Assembly: GCF_017377575.1 (NCBI RefSeq)
Contig: NZ_JAFREM010000040.1
Coordinates: 1-50,474 of the forward strand
Direction: 5' to 3'
DNA length: 50,474 nucleotides
DNA from: Candidatus Enterococcus moelleringii
GTDB lineage: Bacteria > Bacillota > Bacilli > Lactobacillales > Enterococcaceae
Below the pieces are notes generated by a model. The model had not been told where the DNA came from. It did not search any database and saw only the letters and a program-made list of their open reading frames with translations. Shown in pieces: positions 32,984 to 42,773 of this stretch. Both the position numbers and the translations under genes were made by a program. Positions within the stretch are counted from its first letter, which is position 1; each line of letters opens with the position of its first letter.

Positions 32984-34384
32984 TCATTCCTCAACACCCT
33001 CATTCATCTCCGGTTCGGGTGAATCTGTCACAGGCTGACTGACAGGTTCTTGAACTGGTTGGATATTCCCCAGGCTGATGCCAATTGTCAGATGGGTATC
33101 CATCGGCACGTACTCGCCGTAGCGACTCATCTCAATGACCGTTCCCTTCGGCTTATCGGAGTCCATATAATAAACATCATAGGTAATATTGGCTCCCTTG
33201 GCCGAATAGGTTTCGAAAAACAGCTTTGGCAGATCGCCTTCAAGCGCGTTGTCACGCAGGTCTTTAATGTAAGGTCGGCCCTCAGAATAAGTCACTTCAA
33301 TCGTTGGCGGGTTATCCTTTTCATCAAATTCGGTACCGGCGGCGATGTTTTGACTAATAAAGTGACCAAATGGCACGGTTTCCGAGTAAACACTTTTCAG
33401 CACAGCGGTGACTTTATTGGAAAGTTCCCGGGCTTGTTCCAAAGTATAGTTCTGGTAATCAGGCACGACTAGCGGTTTGCCTTTAGAAATCTGAATCTTA
33501 AACTCATCTTGTTTGGCAATTTTAGCGCCGGCCGCAGTGGATTGAGAAACCACACTGTCTATTGCAATCGATTGAGAAAAGACTTTTTCAGTCACCAGCT
33601 TCAGCTCGTTTTTCTTGGCCCAATCCGTGACCTCCGTCAACGTTTTGTTGGCGAAATCTGGGACTTCGATGTTCTTTTCGAAGTTCTCTTTACCTCGGGA
33701 ATAATAAACAGAAAAACGATCTTTGCGTTTGTATTCCTGCAAATTCAGTTCCTTATCAGCGGCTTCCTGTTTAATGAACTGACCTTTGCCGATCGTGTCA
33801 TGGTACTGTTGAACAACTGAGACGTTTTCTGCCTTATTCTCCTTGATCCAATCTTGAGCCGCTTCAATAGTCATGGCTTCGAAGTTTGGCAAGGACAGCT
33901 GTTCTTCAGGATCAGGTCCTAAGCTAACCGTCAACGTCAGAGTATCGCCTTTTTTGATCTTATCGCCAGCTTTGACATCTTGTTTCGTCACGTTATTGGT
34001 AGCAATGTCGAAATCATACGTGTTTTCGATCTTCAAGGGAACGCCTTCTTCAGCACTCCATTCCCGCGCCTGAGCAATTTCCTGCTTCAGAAAATCTGGC
34101 ACCTTTACTCGAGTGAACTGATAATAAGCGATGAAAATCCCCAGCAGTAAAACTAGACCGCCTAAAGAAAACAACAGAATCTTCTTTTGTCTGCGCTTCC
34201 TATAAGTAGGATCAAATTCCACGTGCTCATCGGTTGGTTCAGACTCAATCAGGGGAGGAGGGGCAGGAACTTCGATCGGTTCGACTTCCTGCTCTTCCTC
34301 AACTTCTTTTTCCGGTTCTTTGGCTTTCTTTTTTTCCTGATCGTCGAAATTATCATTGGTAAAGTTAGATAAGAAATCACTCAT
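32984..34384 (-). CDS. PASTA-domain membrane protein without a kinase domain
   Basis: A 466-residue protein. Residues 1-68 are a cytoplasmic acidic and Pro-rich tail (EVEEEQEVEPIEVPAPPP) ending in a basic YRKRRQKK, with a single span at 69-89. Outside lie about four PASTA repeats (about 94-157, 163-232, 240-303, 307-373) seen from GDKIKKGDTLTLTVSLG, IEVPDFANKTLTEV and VVPDYQNYTLEQARELSNK. A Pro/Glu-rich C-terminus follows. PASTA modules bind muropeptides or peptidoglycan; they are usually fused to Ser/Thr kinases or PBPs, and neither is here. It overlaps the ABC ATPase gene by eight bases, so it probably works with that exporter. Confidence 0.85.
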   Translation of the reverse strand: MSDFLSNFTNDNFDDQEKKKAKEPEKEVEEEQEVEPIEVPAPPPLIESEPTDEHVEFDPTYRKRRQKKILLFSLGGLVLLLGIFIAYYQFTRVKVPDFLKQEIAQAREWSAEEGVPLKIENTYDFDIATNNVTKQDVKAGDKIKKGDTLTLTVSLGPDPEEQLSLPNFEAMTIEAAQDWIKENKAENVSVVQQYHDTIGKGQFIKQEAADKELNLQEYKRKDRFSVYYSRGKENFEKNIEVPDFANKTLTEVTDWAKKNELKLVTEKVFSQSIAIDSVVSQSTAAGAKIAKQDEFKIQISKGKPLVVPDYQNYTLEQARELSNKVTAVLKSVYSETVPFGHFISQNIAAGTEFDEKDNPPTIEVTYSEGRPYIKDLRDNALEGDLPKLFFETYSAKGANITYDVYYMDSDKPKGTVIEMSRYGEYVPMDTHLTIGISLGNIQPVQEPVSQPVTDSPEPEMNEGVEE

Positions 34385-35051
34385 AACGACTCATCACACC
34401 TTTGCGCAATTGAAGCACCTCGTCGGCCTGTTGAGCAATTTCGCTGGAGTGGGTAACTAGAATGACACATTTTTGATGCTTATGAGCCAGCTCTTTAAAA
34501 ATATCAACGATTTCCTGCTCCAGCTCTTCATCCAGATTTCCGGTCGGCTCATCGGCTAGAATAATGTCACCATTCATGGACAATGCCCGAGCAATCGCCA
34601 CCCGCTGCTGCTCACCACCTGAAAGCTGAGTCACCAGACGATTGGCCTTGTCTTCGGTAATGCCGATGTATTTCAATAAGTTGTAGGCGACTTCTTTTTT
34701 CTCTTTCGGCAGGTCATTTTGGGTAATCGCCATGGGGATCAACACATTTTCCACGGCAGTCAAATATGGAATCAAATTGTAGCTTTGGAACACAATGCTG
34801 ATATCATTTTTGCGAAACTTCTCATGACCGATCGTGGCGATATCTTGGCCGTTATACAAAATTTGGCCCTCTTTCGGCGTATCTAAGGCACTGATCAAGG
34901 ATAAGAAGGTGGTTTTACCAGAACCGGATTTTCCTAAAATGCTGTAAAGCTTGCCTTTTTCAAAACCAACGGAGACCTTTTTCAAGATAAAACGCCGTTG
35001 ATCGCCATCCTGATAGTAATAATCGATATTTTTTGCCTCTAATAATGTCAT
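34377..35051 (-). CDS. ABC transporter ATPase, MacB/LolD type
   Basis: A 224-residue ATP-binding protein with Walker [10 protein letters not shown] (about 38-46), the Q-loop region FQSYNLIP, signature [15 protein letters not shown], Walker [10 protein letters not shown] and switch His in LVTHS. It is of the type that pairs with FtsX-fold permeases. It lies 12 bases downstream of the permease gene and overlaps the PASTA gene. Confidence 0.93.
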   Translation of the reverse strand: MTLLEAKNIDYYYQDGDQRRFILKKVSVGFEKGKLYSILGKSGSGKTTFLSLISALDTPKEGQILYNGQDIATIGHEKFRKNDISIVFQSYNLIPYLTAVENVLIPMAITQNDLPKEKKEVAYNLLKYIGITEDKANRLVTQLSGGEQQRVAIARALSMNGDIILADEPTGNLDEELEQEIVDIFKELAHKHQKCVILVTHSSEIAQQADEVLQLRKGVMSRYE

Positions 35052-35063
35052 TGTCTTTCCTCC

Positions 35064-36557
35064 CTACATCATAATTTTCTTCGGATTCAGGCGAAGAATG
35101 TACAGCAGTGGCAAAACGGCCGAGAGCAGCACGGTACCTACACCCACCAGCAGATAAGTCACGATGTAGCCGATGCTGAAGGTTACTTTGTAGGCTTGTT
35201 GAATATCCATGAAGGAAAGATTGTTTTGCATCAAATTGTTGCCGTAATAGACCATGCCTTCTTGGCTTGAGTTGCTGATCCAATCCGATTGAATCAAGGA
35301 CTGAGAAATCGCGCCGCCCAAGAAGTTACCAGTAATTAACGAAAGAACCAGCGCGATACTGCTGATCATCAAAAGCTCCAGCACAATCTGCGTAATCACT
35401 TTGCCGCGGCTTTCGCCAAAGGAAAGGTAGATGCCCAGCTCGTGTTTGCGATCTCGCATGAACAATAGAACAACCAACGAAAGAATCAGCAATGTCGCAA
35501 TTACGGCCACAATCACCACATATTTGGAAATAGTGTTCAGTTTGTTTAGGCCACCAGCTACTTGATCATATTGGTCACTGGAAGCAATAACTTGGTAATA
35601 TTCTGGCAAGAGGGCGTTGGCATCTTCCCGAAAGGCTTCGATGTCATCCGGTGAATTCAGCACGTAGGTTGCTTGATAATTATCCTCCATATCTTCTAAA
35701 GGAGCGTCCGTCCCACTTGAATAGGCCTCACCCAGCTTTTTGCTCAGGTCGCGGGCCGCACCCTCGGTGGTATAGATGGTGTTCAGTTGCTCCAGCGCCC
35801 GCCACTGATTTTCTGCCGCCTGTTCTTGGCTTTGTTGGGCATCCGGGTCTTTTTTCACAACCGTAAAAATCCCAGACACCTTCATTGGGAAATCGAAGGA
35901 AACGGTTTTCGGCTGCGGTAATTCTCCTGACTCACTAGACTGTGCTTCAACGGAATCATCCATCACCTGGTTAGTTGCATCTAAAACAAAAGAATCGCCA
36001 ACTGATAAGCTGTTGGCTTCAGCGACATCCAAACTGATAATGGCAGCATTCGTCCCATTTTTGATGTCGTTATCCGTAAAGCCCTCGCCTTGCGTGATTT
36101 TCACTAGTCCTTCAGTAACATCCAGAAATTCTTTTTGGTTGAAGCCTTTAATGTTAAACATGTAAGGTGTACCGCCATACCCAACATTGTCATCAGTCGC
36201 GCTTTTTAATTTAACGGTACCTGTGCCAGTGGTAAGAAAAAGATCGTAGCGCTTCACATAAGAAAGATCACCGATCTCCCGATAGACTTTGGCTTTCGGA
36301 GGCTGCGGATAGGCCATGTTCATCATTTCTTCTTCGGAAACATTACTCATTTTTTTATCATAAGCTTCGTAGTCCATCTGGACACTCGTGACAGCACCCA
36401 TGCTGCGCTTGGTTTCTTTTTCAACATTCACGGTGGATTGCTGAATTGCCACCGCTCCGGCGATCACATTTCCTAAAATAAATACAACAAAAAACAGAAT
36501 CAGAGATTTGCCTTTCCGTCTGGTGATACTCTTGAGTGCTCGTTGTTTAAAGTCCAT
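35064..36557 (-). CDS. FtsX-like ABC permease
   Basis: A 497-residue permease with a MacB-type layout: one span at about 17-38, a large extracellular domain (about 40-340) and three C-terminal spans (about 345-367, 388-412, 463-490). The cytoplasmic loop FMRDRKHELGIYLSFGESRGKV is the coupling motif of FtsX-fold permeases. It starts MDFKQRALKSITRRKGKSL. With the ATPase it forms a mechanotransmission-type transporter; the PASTA partner suggests sensing of, or action on, the cell wall. GAAGGAG precedes the start. Confidence 0.9.
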   Translation of the reverse strand: MDFKQRALKSITRRKGKSLILFFVVFILGNVIAGAVAIQQSTVNVEKETKRSMGAVTSVQMDYEAYDKKMSNVSEEEMMNMAYPQPPKAKVYREIGDLSYVKRYDLFLTTGTGTVKLKSATDDNVGYGGTPYMFNIKGFNQKEFLDVTEGLVKITQGEGFTDNDIKNGTNAAIISLDVAEANSLSVGDSFVLDATNQVMDDSVEAQSSESGELPQPKTVSFDFPMKVSGIFTVVKKDPDAQQSQEQAAENQWRALEQLNTIYTTEGAARDLSKKLGEAYSSGTDAPLEDMEDNYQATYVLNSPDDIEAFREDANALLPEYYQVIASSDQYDQVAGGLNKLNTISKYVVIVAVIATLLILSLVVLLFMRDRKHELGIYLSFGESRGKVITQIVLELLMISSIALVLSLITGNFLGGAISQSLIQSDWISNSSQEGMVYYGNNLMQNNLSFMDIQQAYKVTFSIGYIVTYLLVGVGTVLLSAVLPLLYILRLNPKKIMM

Positions 36558-37035
36558 TGCTTCGCTCCTTCTAATTATATTTTAATCTAATTATTCCATA
36601 AAGTTTAATGAGTTACAATAATGAGTTGAGTGGTTCTTGCAAATATTCGCCCTTAATGAAAAAATCTAAGGTTAAGAAAATTATAGCGCCTTCAATTTAC
36701 TTTTTTCTTAGCTAGCAACATGCCATCCTTCAACAAGATTTTTAAACTTTCTAGTTGTATGGCTAATAAATAATTCACCTCCTAAAAATAGTATACAATA
36801 CGAATTCAGCGAGTGTCTATAAAATTATTGATAATACATTTTTTTGTAACGAGGAACCGAATCACTTTATTTTGCCTTCTGGCTCATGGGTAAGTTTCGT
36901 AGGTCTTATTGATTAATTCGGACAAAATGCGAGATGTGAAGTAGAAAATTCCACAACAATAACCGTGTATGCAAAATTGCTAAAGAATGATTTGCTTGTT
37001 ATCATAGAATTATCAAATAAAATTAGGAGGGAAAA
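36558..37035. other. Intergenic region with a minus-strand promoter
   Basis: Contains TAGACA (36819-36814), 18-base spacer and TATACT (36795-36790) on the minus strand, directed at the ABC operon. AGGAGGTG follows at 36783-36776, exactly where transcription should start. A 28-codon frame (36778-36692) runs from it but has no proper start spacing. Nothing else was recognised between here and the lipoprotein gene. Confidence 0.5.
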
Positions 37036-37935
37036 ATGAAAAAGCTAAGTATTATTCTAACAAGTGGGTTAAGTTTGGTGTTATTATCGGCGTGCACTGG
37101 GGGAAGTAATGAAACTGCACAGGAATCTTCTAGCAATGTTGTCTCTACATCAACTAGTAGCAGTATTTCGAGCAGTACCACGCAATCAAGTCAGACCGAA
37201 AATGAGAAATACGACGAACTACCACAAGAACTAAAAATAGTAGCAATGGCTGATATTGTTGACTCACGTATAAAAGACTATCCAAATTTAGAAGGGCTTA
37301 CTTTGCATTATTTGGTAGACAATGACGATGTTTATCTTTTTATCACAAGTGGTGTAGGTAGTGGTCACCCAATCTATAAACTTTCTGTTAGTGAAGAGGG
37401 AGTGACACCTGTGCAAGGTGTAGTCTATATGGGGATGTCAGGTGGATACGAGGAAGCCGAAGTAGATAATCAATTAGTAACGAAAGAAACACTTCTTGAA
37501 AATTATAACGATGACAAAACGAATTTTGATAACTCATCTAAGAACGTAGAAGAAGATACACACCTGAAAGAACTCTTTAATGAACAAATGAATCAAGTCA
37601 GCAATCCATCTCAACAAACTAACGCTGCTGCTGAGCCAACTGGTACACAACCTTCAGATGACGAAATGCTCAAATACTTCGTTGATTATGTTCTAGATGA
37701 TGTTGGTGGTTCCAGTAGTTCCATAAAGGATCAAGCTAACTATGGTGTTGACGAAAATGGTGCTAAAATGATTCGCTATGGGGGTAGTCAAGGTGCCTAT
37801 GCAACAATCGAGGGTAATCGAATTATTTATACTGCTTACTCATTTGGAGGAGTTTCTGATGATGGAACGGTGGCTAAATCGAGTCTTTATTCAGCCTATT
37901 ACGACTTCGTAACTGGCGAACATGGTATGTTATAG
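37036..37935 (+). CDS. Hypothetical lipoprotein
   Basis: A 299-residue lipoprotein with signal and lipobox LLSAC (Cys20), then a Ser/Thr-rich spacer (about 25-55). The mature part has an N-terminal module (about 60-150, IKDYPNLEGLTLHYLVDNDD) and a C-terminal one (about 215-299) ending YSAYYDFVTGEHGML. The C-terminal module resembles the DUF4767-type region seen in enterococcal lipoproteins, but I am not certain. GGAGGG sets the start. Monocistronic, or cotranscribed with the small membrane protein 97 bases downstream. Confidence 0.75.
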   Translation: MKKLSIILTSGLSLVLLSACTGGSNETAQESSSNVVSTSTSSSISSSTTQSSQTENEKYDELPQELKIVAMADIVDSRIKDYPNLEGLTLHYLVDNDDVYLFITSGVGSGHPIYKLSVSEEGVTPVQGVVYMGMSGGYEEAEVDNQLVTKETLLENYNDDKTNFDNSSKNVEEDTHLKELFNEQMNQVSNPSQQTNAAAEPTGTQPSDDEMLKYFVDYVLDDVGGSSSSIKDQANYGVDENGAKMIRYGGSQGAYATIEGNRIIYTAYSFGGVSDDGTVAKSSLYSAYYDFVTGEHGML

Positions 37936-38032
37936 ACCATGTGGTATCCATCATGGCAACAATTACATTTAAATTAAGCGATAAAGACAAACTTTTTGGA
38001 AAACAGGGCAAAATTCAAAGGAGATTTCTTGT

Positions 38033-38230
38033 ATGAAGATAAAAAAGCAAAAACCTCTAAGTGAAAAGAAGAAAAAAGCGCTGAAAACATGGTGGTTCCT
38101 TGTAGTCATAGGACTCGTACTCTATAAAACGATTGATTACTTCATTTCATTTACTTACTTACCGCTGATATTTCTATTTTACCTTGTCGGTGTGTATGTA
38201 TATTTGTTCCGGAGGTATGATCGCGCGTAG
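38033..38230 (+). CDS. Small membrane protein (65 aa)
   Basis: A 65-residue protein: a very basic N-terminus (KIKKQKPLSEKKKKALK), then two hydrophobic spans (about 20-38 and 41-58) and a short RRYDRA tail. AAAGGAG lies nine bases upstream of the ATG. No family recognised. Confidence 0.6.
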   Translation: MKIKKQKPLSEKKKKALKTWWFLVVIGLVLYKTIDYFISFTYLPLIFLFYLVGVYVYLFRRYDRA

Positions 38231-38463
38231 GTTCCACCGCTGAAGCAAAGCCACATGTATCGAAGTTCCGAAAAATACTTATACTATAGAAGAGATAGCC
38301 ATTTGCTAAGAATGGTTATCTTTTTTCCTGCTCACAATTTTAAATTAGGTAGGCGAGTTAGTGAGTATCTCAATCCATCACAAAAATATTGATTAATTCC
38401 GATTCACAGGTAATAATTAGTATAACAACAAAAAACAGATTAAAAAGAAGGTGGGAAATAAAC

Positions 38464-40320
38464 ATGGCATTAATAAATCGTTGGTATCAACTATTGCAGC
38501 AGTTTATTTCCCACGATCATTTATCCCTCGCCGAGCTTCAAAGGATCACAAGTACCACCACGCAAACCGTGAAAAAAACCATTCAGCTATTAAATGAACA
38601 ATTGGGTCATACAGCAAAAATAGTTGAAGCTGCCGGCAGTTATCAGCTGAAGGTCTTGGATTTGCCGCAATTTGAAGCCGTAATGAATGGCAGCTTGAGG
38701 CAGCAGGCGGACTTTAATTCAAGCTCCAAACGAATGGCGGTGCTGATTGACTGTTTCATGAAGCGATCCGATTATGTCGTGATTGATGATCTGGCTGAAT
38801 TGATCGGCGTCAGCCGTTCGACGGTCAATAAGGACTTGCGGAAGCTGAAGGAAATACTGATTCCATTCGATGTTTCCTTGACCGGCACCCCCAATAAGGG
38901 ACTACTGCTGGAGGGACAGGAAGAAAATCTGCGGCTGCTTTATCTGTATCATGCCTATGATTATCTGACACCACCTGAATTAGATCAAGACGTGTCACAG
39001 TTGATCGAAGCCATTGCCGAAACCAAGAAGCTGGATTTTCGAACAGCTGGTTTACTGAAGAAGGTCATCACCTTAACCTTGGAACGAATTCAAGCAGGTA
39101 AAAATCTTTCGGCAGCGATTCCTTACTATATAAATTATTTCGCCACCGATCCTCAACTGGAAGAATTGTGGGGGACGTTAGAAATTAACTGCAGTATCAC
39201 TATCAGCCAACTTGATTTTAATTTTATCTGCTTTCCGTTAAATATTTTCAATAACAATGTGGTAGAGGAAGGATTAGCAGAGAACCTGCAGGTAAAAGAA
39301 CTCTTTCATCTAATGATGCAGAAAATTCAAGAATCTGTCCTGATCACGGTGGATGAACAGATATTGTTTAGTAAATTGCAGGCTCATTTTATGTTTCTGG
39401 TCAATCGCATCATTTTCCACATCCAGCTTCAAGATATTTTTGACCAAGAATTTCGCAATAAGCATGCCTTCTCCTGTCAGCTGGCAGATCTTGGTGTGAC
39501 AGCACTGGCGAACTTTTTAGCCAAGCCAAAGCAGGAATCCGAAGTCGCCTATTTGGCGATCTATTTTGAGTTGGCGTTGAAGGAAGACCCCGATGATGCG
39601 GCCAAGGAAATTGCGGTGGTCTGCAATACCGGTAAGGGAACGGCTCTGATGATTAAGCGGCAGCTGGTGAGCGTCCTTGGTTCCGATATTAAAATCACTC
39701 ACTATTCAGAGGAAGAATATCAAACCAAAGACCTGAATCGCTATTTTGCCATTTTCACCACGATTCCTTTACCCGAATCTGCAACTCCGACGACGGTCAT
39801 CAAGCTAAACGACCTGTTTAATGATAAATGGCTGCTGGGAGAGTGGAAACGAATCATTGCATCAAAGGCAGCTGCATTTGAGAATACTCACTTTAGTTTT
39901 GAGAGCTTGGACGCGTCACGAACCTATGAAGACAACTTATCCATGATGTTGGATCAGCTGATTCAACAACAGCTAGCGGATGAAGACTTCAAGAATTACA
40001 TCCTGAAAAAATCACAGGAAGCATCCGCGGTATTGGAAAACGGCATCGCCTTTCCCCACGGGATTAATCCAAACAGCAGTCAAATCGTGGTGTCTATCGG
40101 TTCTTATAAAAACGGCAAATCACCGGAAGAAATCGAACTGGTATTTCTCGTAGCGATTCCTGCCGATTTGACCATGGAATCGGAGGCAGAGCTGTTGAGC
40201 TTTTACGACACGATTTTTGTCATTTCTGCCGATCAAGACTTGCGGGCACGGATGCAAAAGGTCAATTCGCGGGAGGATTATGCTCGGTTGTTGATGGATA
40301 AGCAAGGTGGTATTAAATAA
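38464..40320 (+). CDS. BglG-family PRD regulator with EIIB and EIIA domains
   Basis: 618 residues from ATG 38464, set by AAGGTGGG; an open extension back to 38389 has no ribosome site. Two helix-turn-helix units (the second is LAELIGVSRSTVNKDLRKL, near 105-123), PRD domains, a Gat-type EIIB domain with C387 in VVCNTGKGTALM, and an EIIA domain with H532 in GIAFPHGIN. Such proteins activate PTS operons and are controlled by phosphorylation. No PTS gene is adjacent in the same direction before the next regulator, so its target lies elsewhere or is the Gat operon downstream. Confidence 0.85.
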   Translation: MALINRWYQLLQQFISHDHLSLAELQRITSTTTQTVKKTIQLLNEQLGHTAKIVEAAGSYQLKVLDLPQFEAVMNGSLRQQADFNSSSKRMAVLIDCFMKRSDYVVIDDLAELIGVSRSTVNKDLRKLKEILIPFDVSLTGTPNKGLLLEGQEENLRLLYLYHAYDYLTPPELDQDVSQLIEAIAETKKLDFRTAGLLKKVITLTLERIQAGKNLSAAIPYYINYFATDPQLEELWGTLEINCSITISQLDFNFICFPLNIFNNNVVEEGLAENLQVKELFHLMMQKIQESVLITVDEQILFSKLQAHFMFLVNRIIFHIQLQDIFDQEFRNKHAFSCQLADLGVTALANFLAKPKQESEVAYLAIYFELALKEDPDDAAKEIAVVCNTGKGTALMIKRQLVSVLGSDIKITHYSEEEYQTKDLNRYFAIFTTIPLPESATPTTVIKLNDLFNDKWLLGEWKRIIASKAAAFENTHFSFESLDASRTYEDNLSMMLDQLIQQQLADEDFKNYILKKSQEASAVLENGIAFPHGINPNSSQIVVSIGSYKNGKSPEEIELVFLVAIPADLTMESEAELLSFYDTIFVISADQDLRARMQKVNSREDYARLLMDKQGGIK

Positions 40321-40324
40321 ACAA

Positions 40325-40362
40325 GAAAGCTGTACTCTTACTTAAAGAGTATGGCTTTTTTT
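40325..40362 (+). terminator. Terminator of the orphan PRD regulator
   Basis: AGC-TGTACTCTT pairs with AAAGAGTA-TGGCT around ACTT and runs into eight T. Confidence 0.7.
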
Positions 40363-40573
40363 TACGGAAAGAGACTGTTTCAAGCTAGATTCCTGAAAAA
40401 AGGCATTCTGATCTCTGATACAATATAACGAAAAGCACTAGGAAATAAACCAGTTAAGCATGTATTCAGTTTGCGGGTCTCTACTATAGTATCCGTCATG
40501 TTCCCTTCTTTTATAAATACCCATAGGTAAATAACATCACCAAGTGGGGTTTTTGGAAGGGGAATTTTTTGAA

Positions 40574-40590
40574 TGAAAACGCTTGTACAT
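40574..40590 (+). promoter_or_regulatory. cre-like site at the Gat operon promoter
   Basis: TGAAAACGCTTGTACAT keeps the TGAAAnCG core of a catabolite responsive element and overlaps the -35 box, consistent with CcpA repression. Confidence 0.55.
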
Positions 40591-40612
40591 TTTCAAGAGC
40601 AGAAACTATAAT
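40584..40612 (+). promoter_or_regulatory. Promoter of the Gat-type PTS operon
   Basis: TGTACA (40584-40589), 17-base spacer, TATAAT (40607-40612). Transcription would start about 55 bases before the regulator gene at 40676, which has a GAGGGG site upstream. Confidence 0.65.
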
Positions 40613-40675
40613 AAGGACATAAGGAAGATGAACATTTTGATAAACGGGAAACAGCAAGGAAAGAGGGGTTAGCAA

Positions 40676-42757
40676 ATGCTTGAAGAAAAATATGTAATTG
40701 TACTAAAGGAAATAATTTCTAACCCTATTATCACAAGAAAGGGGTTGGAGAACAAACTACAACTGTCAAAGGATCAAATCAAGTATGCCGTCAATAAGAT
40801 TAACGACTACTTGAACGAAAATGAATTGCCAAGTATACGAAGAACAAGAAATGGTGGATTTATCATTGATGCTGCCATCATTAGCTTCATTCAAGCCAGT
40901 GAAGAAAAGGAGCAGGCTACTAACCAGCTTTTTTACTCAGAAGACGAAAGAATAATGATACTTGCACTATTATTATTCAACGAATCCTTGGATTTGTCGC
41001 TTGAGTATTTTTCTTACGAGTTGAAAGTTAGTAAAAATACGATTTTACGAGATCTTTCAAAGCTGAAGGATAAGCTGACCATCCACTCAATCGAAATAAC
41101 TTATTCTCGTACACAAGGCTATTGCATTTCCGGTAACGAACTATTCATTAGAGATTTCATCAAAGAAACTCTCTTCTATGTTAACAAAATGTCCAATGGA
41201 ACTCAAATACTAGATCGATTTTTTGGAGGAACAAAGGAAGAACGTTCCTTAACAGAGAAGAATTTAAAGGCGATTGAAAAGCAGCTGGAGATACGATTTA
41301 CCGATGAACAATTTGAAATTTTACCGTATTTTCTGTTGATTCTGTTCAGTCGCATCCAGCACGGAAAAATGGCACGGGAGAAAACGTCGGAAGAAGAGCT
41401 GTCGATTTATCAGCTGAAAGAAGTCCGGCTGATTGAGGAGATTCTTTCCTTAGAAAAATTTGGCAAGCGAGAAACCATCTACATTTCGCTGCAAATCTTA
41501 ACCTCAAAAATTATTTCAGCCGAATTCGTAAATGAAACCATCACGGAAAAGCTGCGCAAAGCGTTAATACTATGCATTGATAATTTTGAAGTGAAGACAT
41601 CGATTGAATTAAAAGGACGGGAATCGATTCTTAACAGCTTGATGTATCATCTGACGCCAGCATATTACCGGATTCGCTATTTAATTAATGAGAACAACGA
41701 TCTATATGAAAAAGAATTTTTAGACAATGTGATTGCTCAATATGATTTTTTGAATTCAATCATCAAAGATTGTTTCAAGCCGTTAGAAGATTTATTAGAA
41801 GTACCGTTACCCGAAATCGAAATCATGTACATTTCCTTAATTTTTGGCTCAAAAATATTGCCACAAGGCAAATCGGATTATCCCAAAATGAAGACGGCGA
41901 TAGTCATTTGTCCTAAGGGCGTGACGTATTCCCAATTAATGCTTTCGCAGTTAATGGATATTTTTCCAGAAGTCTATTTTTACGAGCCAGTGTCTCATCG
42001 GGCCTTTGAAAAGAGCAACCTGAAGGTGGATATTATTTTTTCAATTGGTCACTTTCATTCCTATGATAATTGTTTTGTGGTTCAAGCAGCTATGAGTGAC
42101 GAAGAAAAGCAGCAATTACGCTCGCAGGTTTTTAAGAAAATATTCGGTGAAGAAGACAAAGCAACGATTGTTGAACGGATTATGGGAGAAATCATTGAGT
42201 ACCTCCCTAAAGAAAAAATCGCCGATATTCAGCAAAGTATTTTAGAAATTTTAGGTGAACGATTGCCGACTAGAAAAGGCTCAAGACTCCAGCAAGCAGA
42301 GCACGCAATTATGCGTATCAGTGACTTTCTTTCAGCTAGTAAGATTACTATTTTGGATCAGGTTGCTGATTATAAAGAAGCAATCAGGATTGCCGGGCAG
42401 CCATTGTTGCTAGAAGGGGCGGTCACGGAAGCCTATATTCAAAGTGTGATTGACAGTCATGATTTTGAAGATCCTTATACCATTCTGGGACAAGATGTAG
42501 CGATTCCTCATGCGTTGCCAGATGAAGGGGTTAAGAAAATCGGGATTAGTTTGCTGATTGTTCGGGAAGGCTTTCTTTATTCTAAGACACAATCACTGAA
42601 GCTGGTCTTTCTAATTGCTCCGATCGATAAAAAGCAGCACAACCAGGCGATTATCGATATCTTAACGATTGCTGAATCACCAGAGCTGATTGAAAAATTA
42701 ACCTCAACAAACGATAAACAACAAATACTCGATCTACTAAAAGAAATTTCTATTTAA
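40676..42757 (+). CDS. PRD-containing regulator with C-terminal EIIA domain
   Basis: A 693-residue BglG/MtlR-type regulator. N-terminal helix-turn-helix units (ITRKGLENKLQLSKDQIKYAV and YELKVSKNTILRDLSKLKD), PRD domains in about 190-400, a Gat-EIIB-like domain with C412 in VICPKGVTYSQ, and an EIIA domain with H612 in DVAIPHALP. It is the first gene of the operon and is 16 bases from the SIS gene, so it is made together with the transport system it presumably activates. Confidence 0.88.
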   Translation: MLEEKYVIVLKEIISNPIITRKGLENKLQLSKDQIKYAVNKINDYLNENELPSIRRTRNGGFIIDAAIISFIQASEEKEQATNQLFYSEDERIMILALLLFNESLDLSLEYFSYELKVSKNTILRDLSKLKDKLTIHSIEITYSRTQGYCISGNELFIRDFIKETLFYVNKMSNGTQILDRFFGGTKEERSLTEKNLKAIEKQLEIRFTDEQFEILPYFLLILFSRIQHGKMAREKTSEEELSIYQLKEVRLIEEILSLEKFGKRETIYISLQILTSKIISAEFVNETITEKLRKALILCIDNFEVKTSIELKGRESILNSLMYHLTPAYYRIRYLINENNDLYEKEFLDNVIAQYDFLNSIIKDCFKPLEDLLEVPLPEIEIMYISLIFGSKILPQGKSDYPKMKTAIVICPKGVTYSQLMLSQLMDIFPEVYFYEPVSHRAFEKSNLKVDIIFSIGHFHSYDNCFVVQAAMSDEEKQQLRSQVFKKIFGEEDKATIVERIMGEIIEYLPKEKIADIQQSILEILGERLPTRKGSRLQQAEHAIMRISDFLSASKITILDQVADYKEAIRIAGQPLLLEGAVTEAYIQSVIDSHDFEDPYTILGQDVAIPHALPDEGVKKIGISLLIVREGFLYSKTQSLKLVFLIAPIDKKQHNQAIIDILTIAESPELIEKLTSTNDKQQILDLLKEISI

Positions 42758-42773
42758 GAAGGGAATTTAATTC

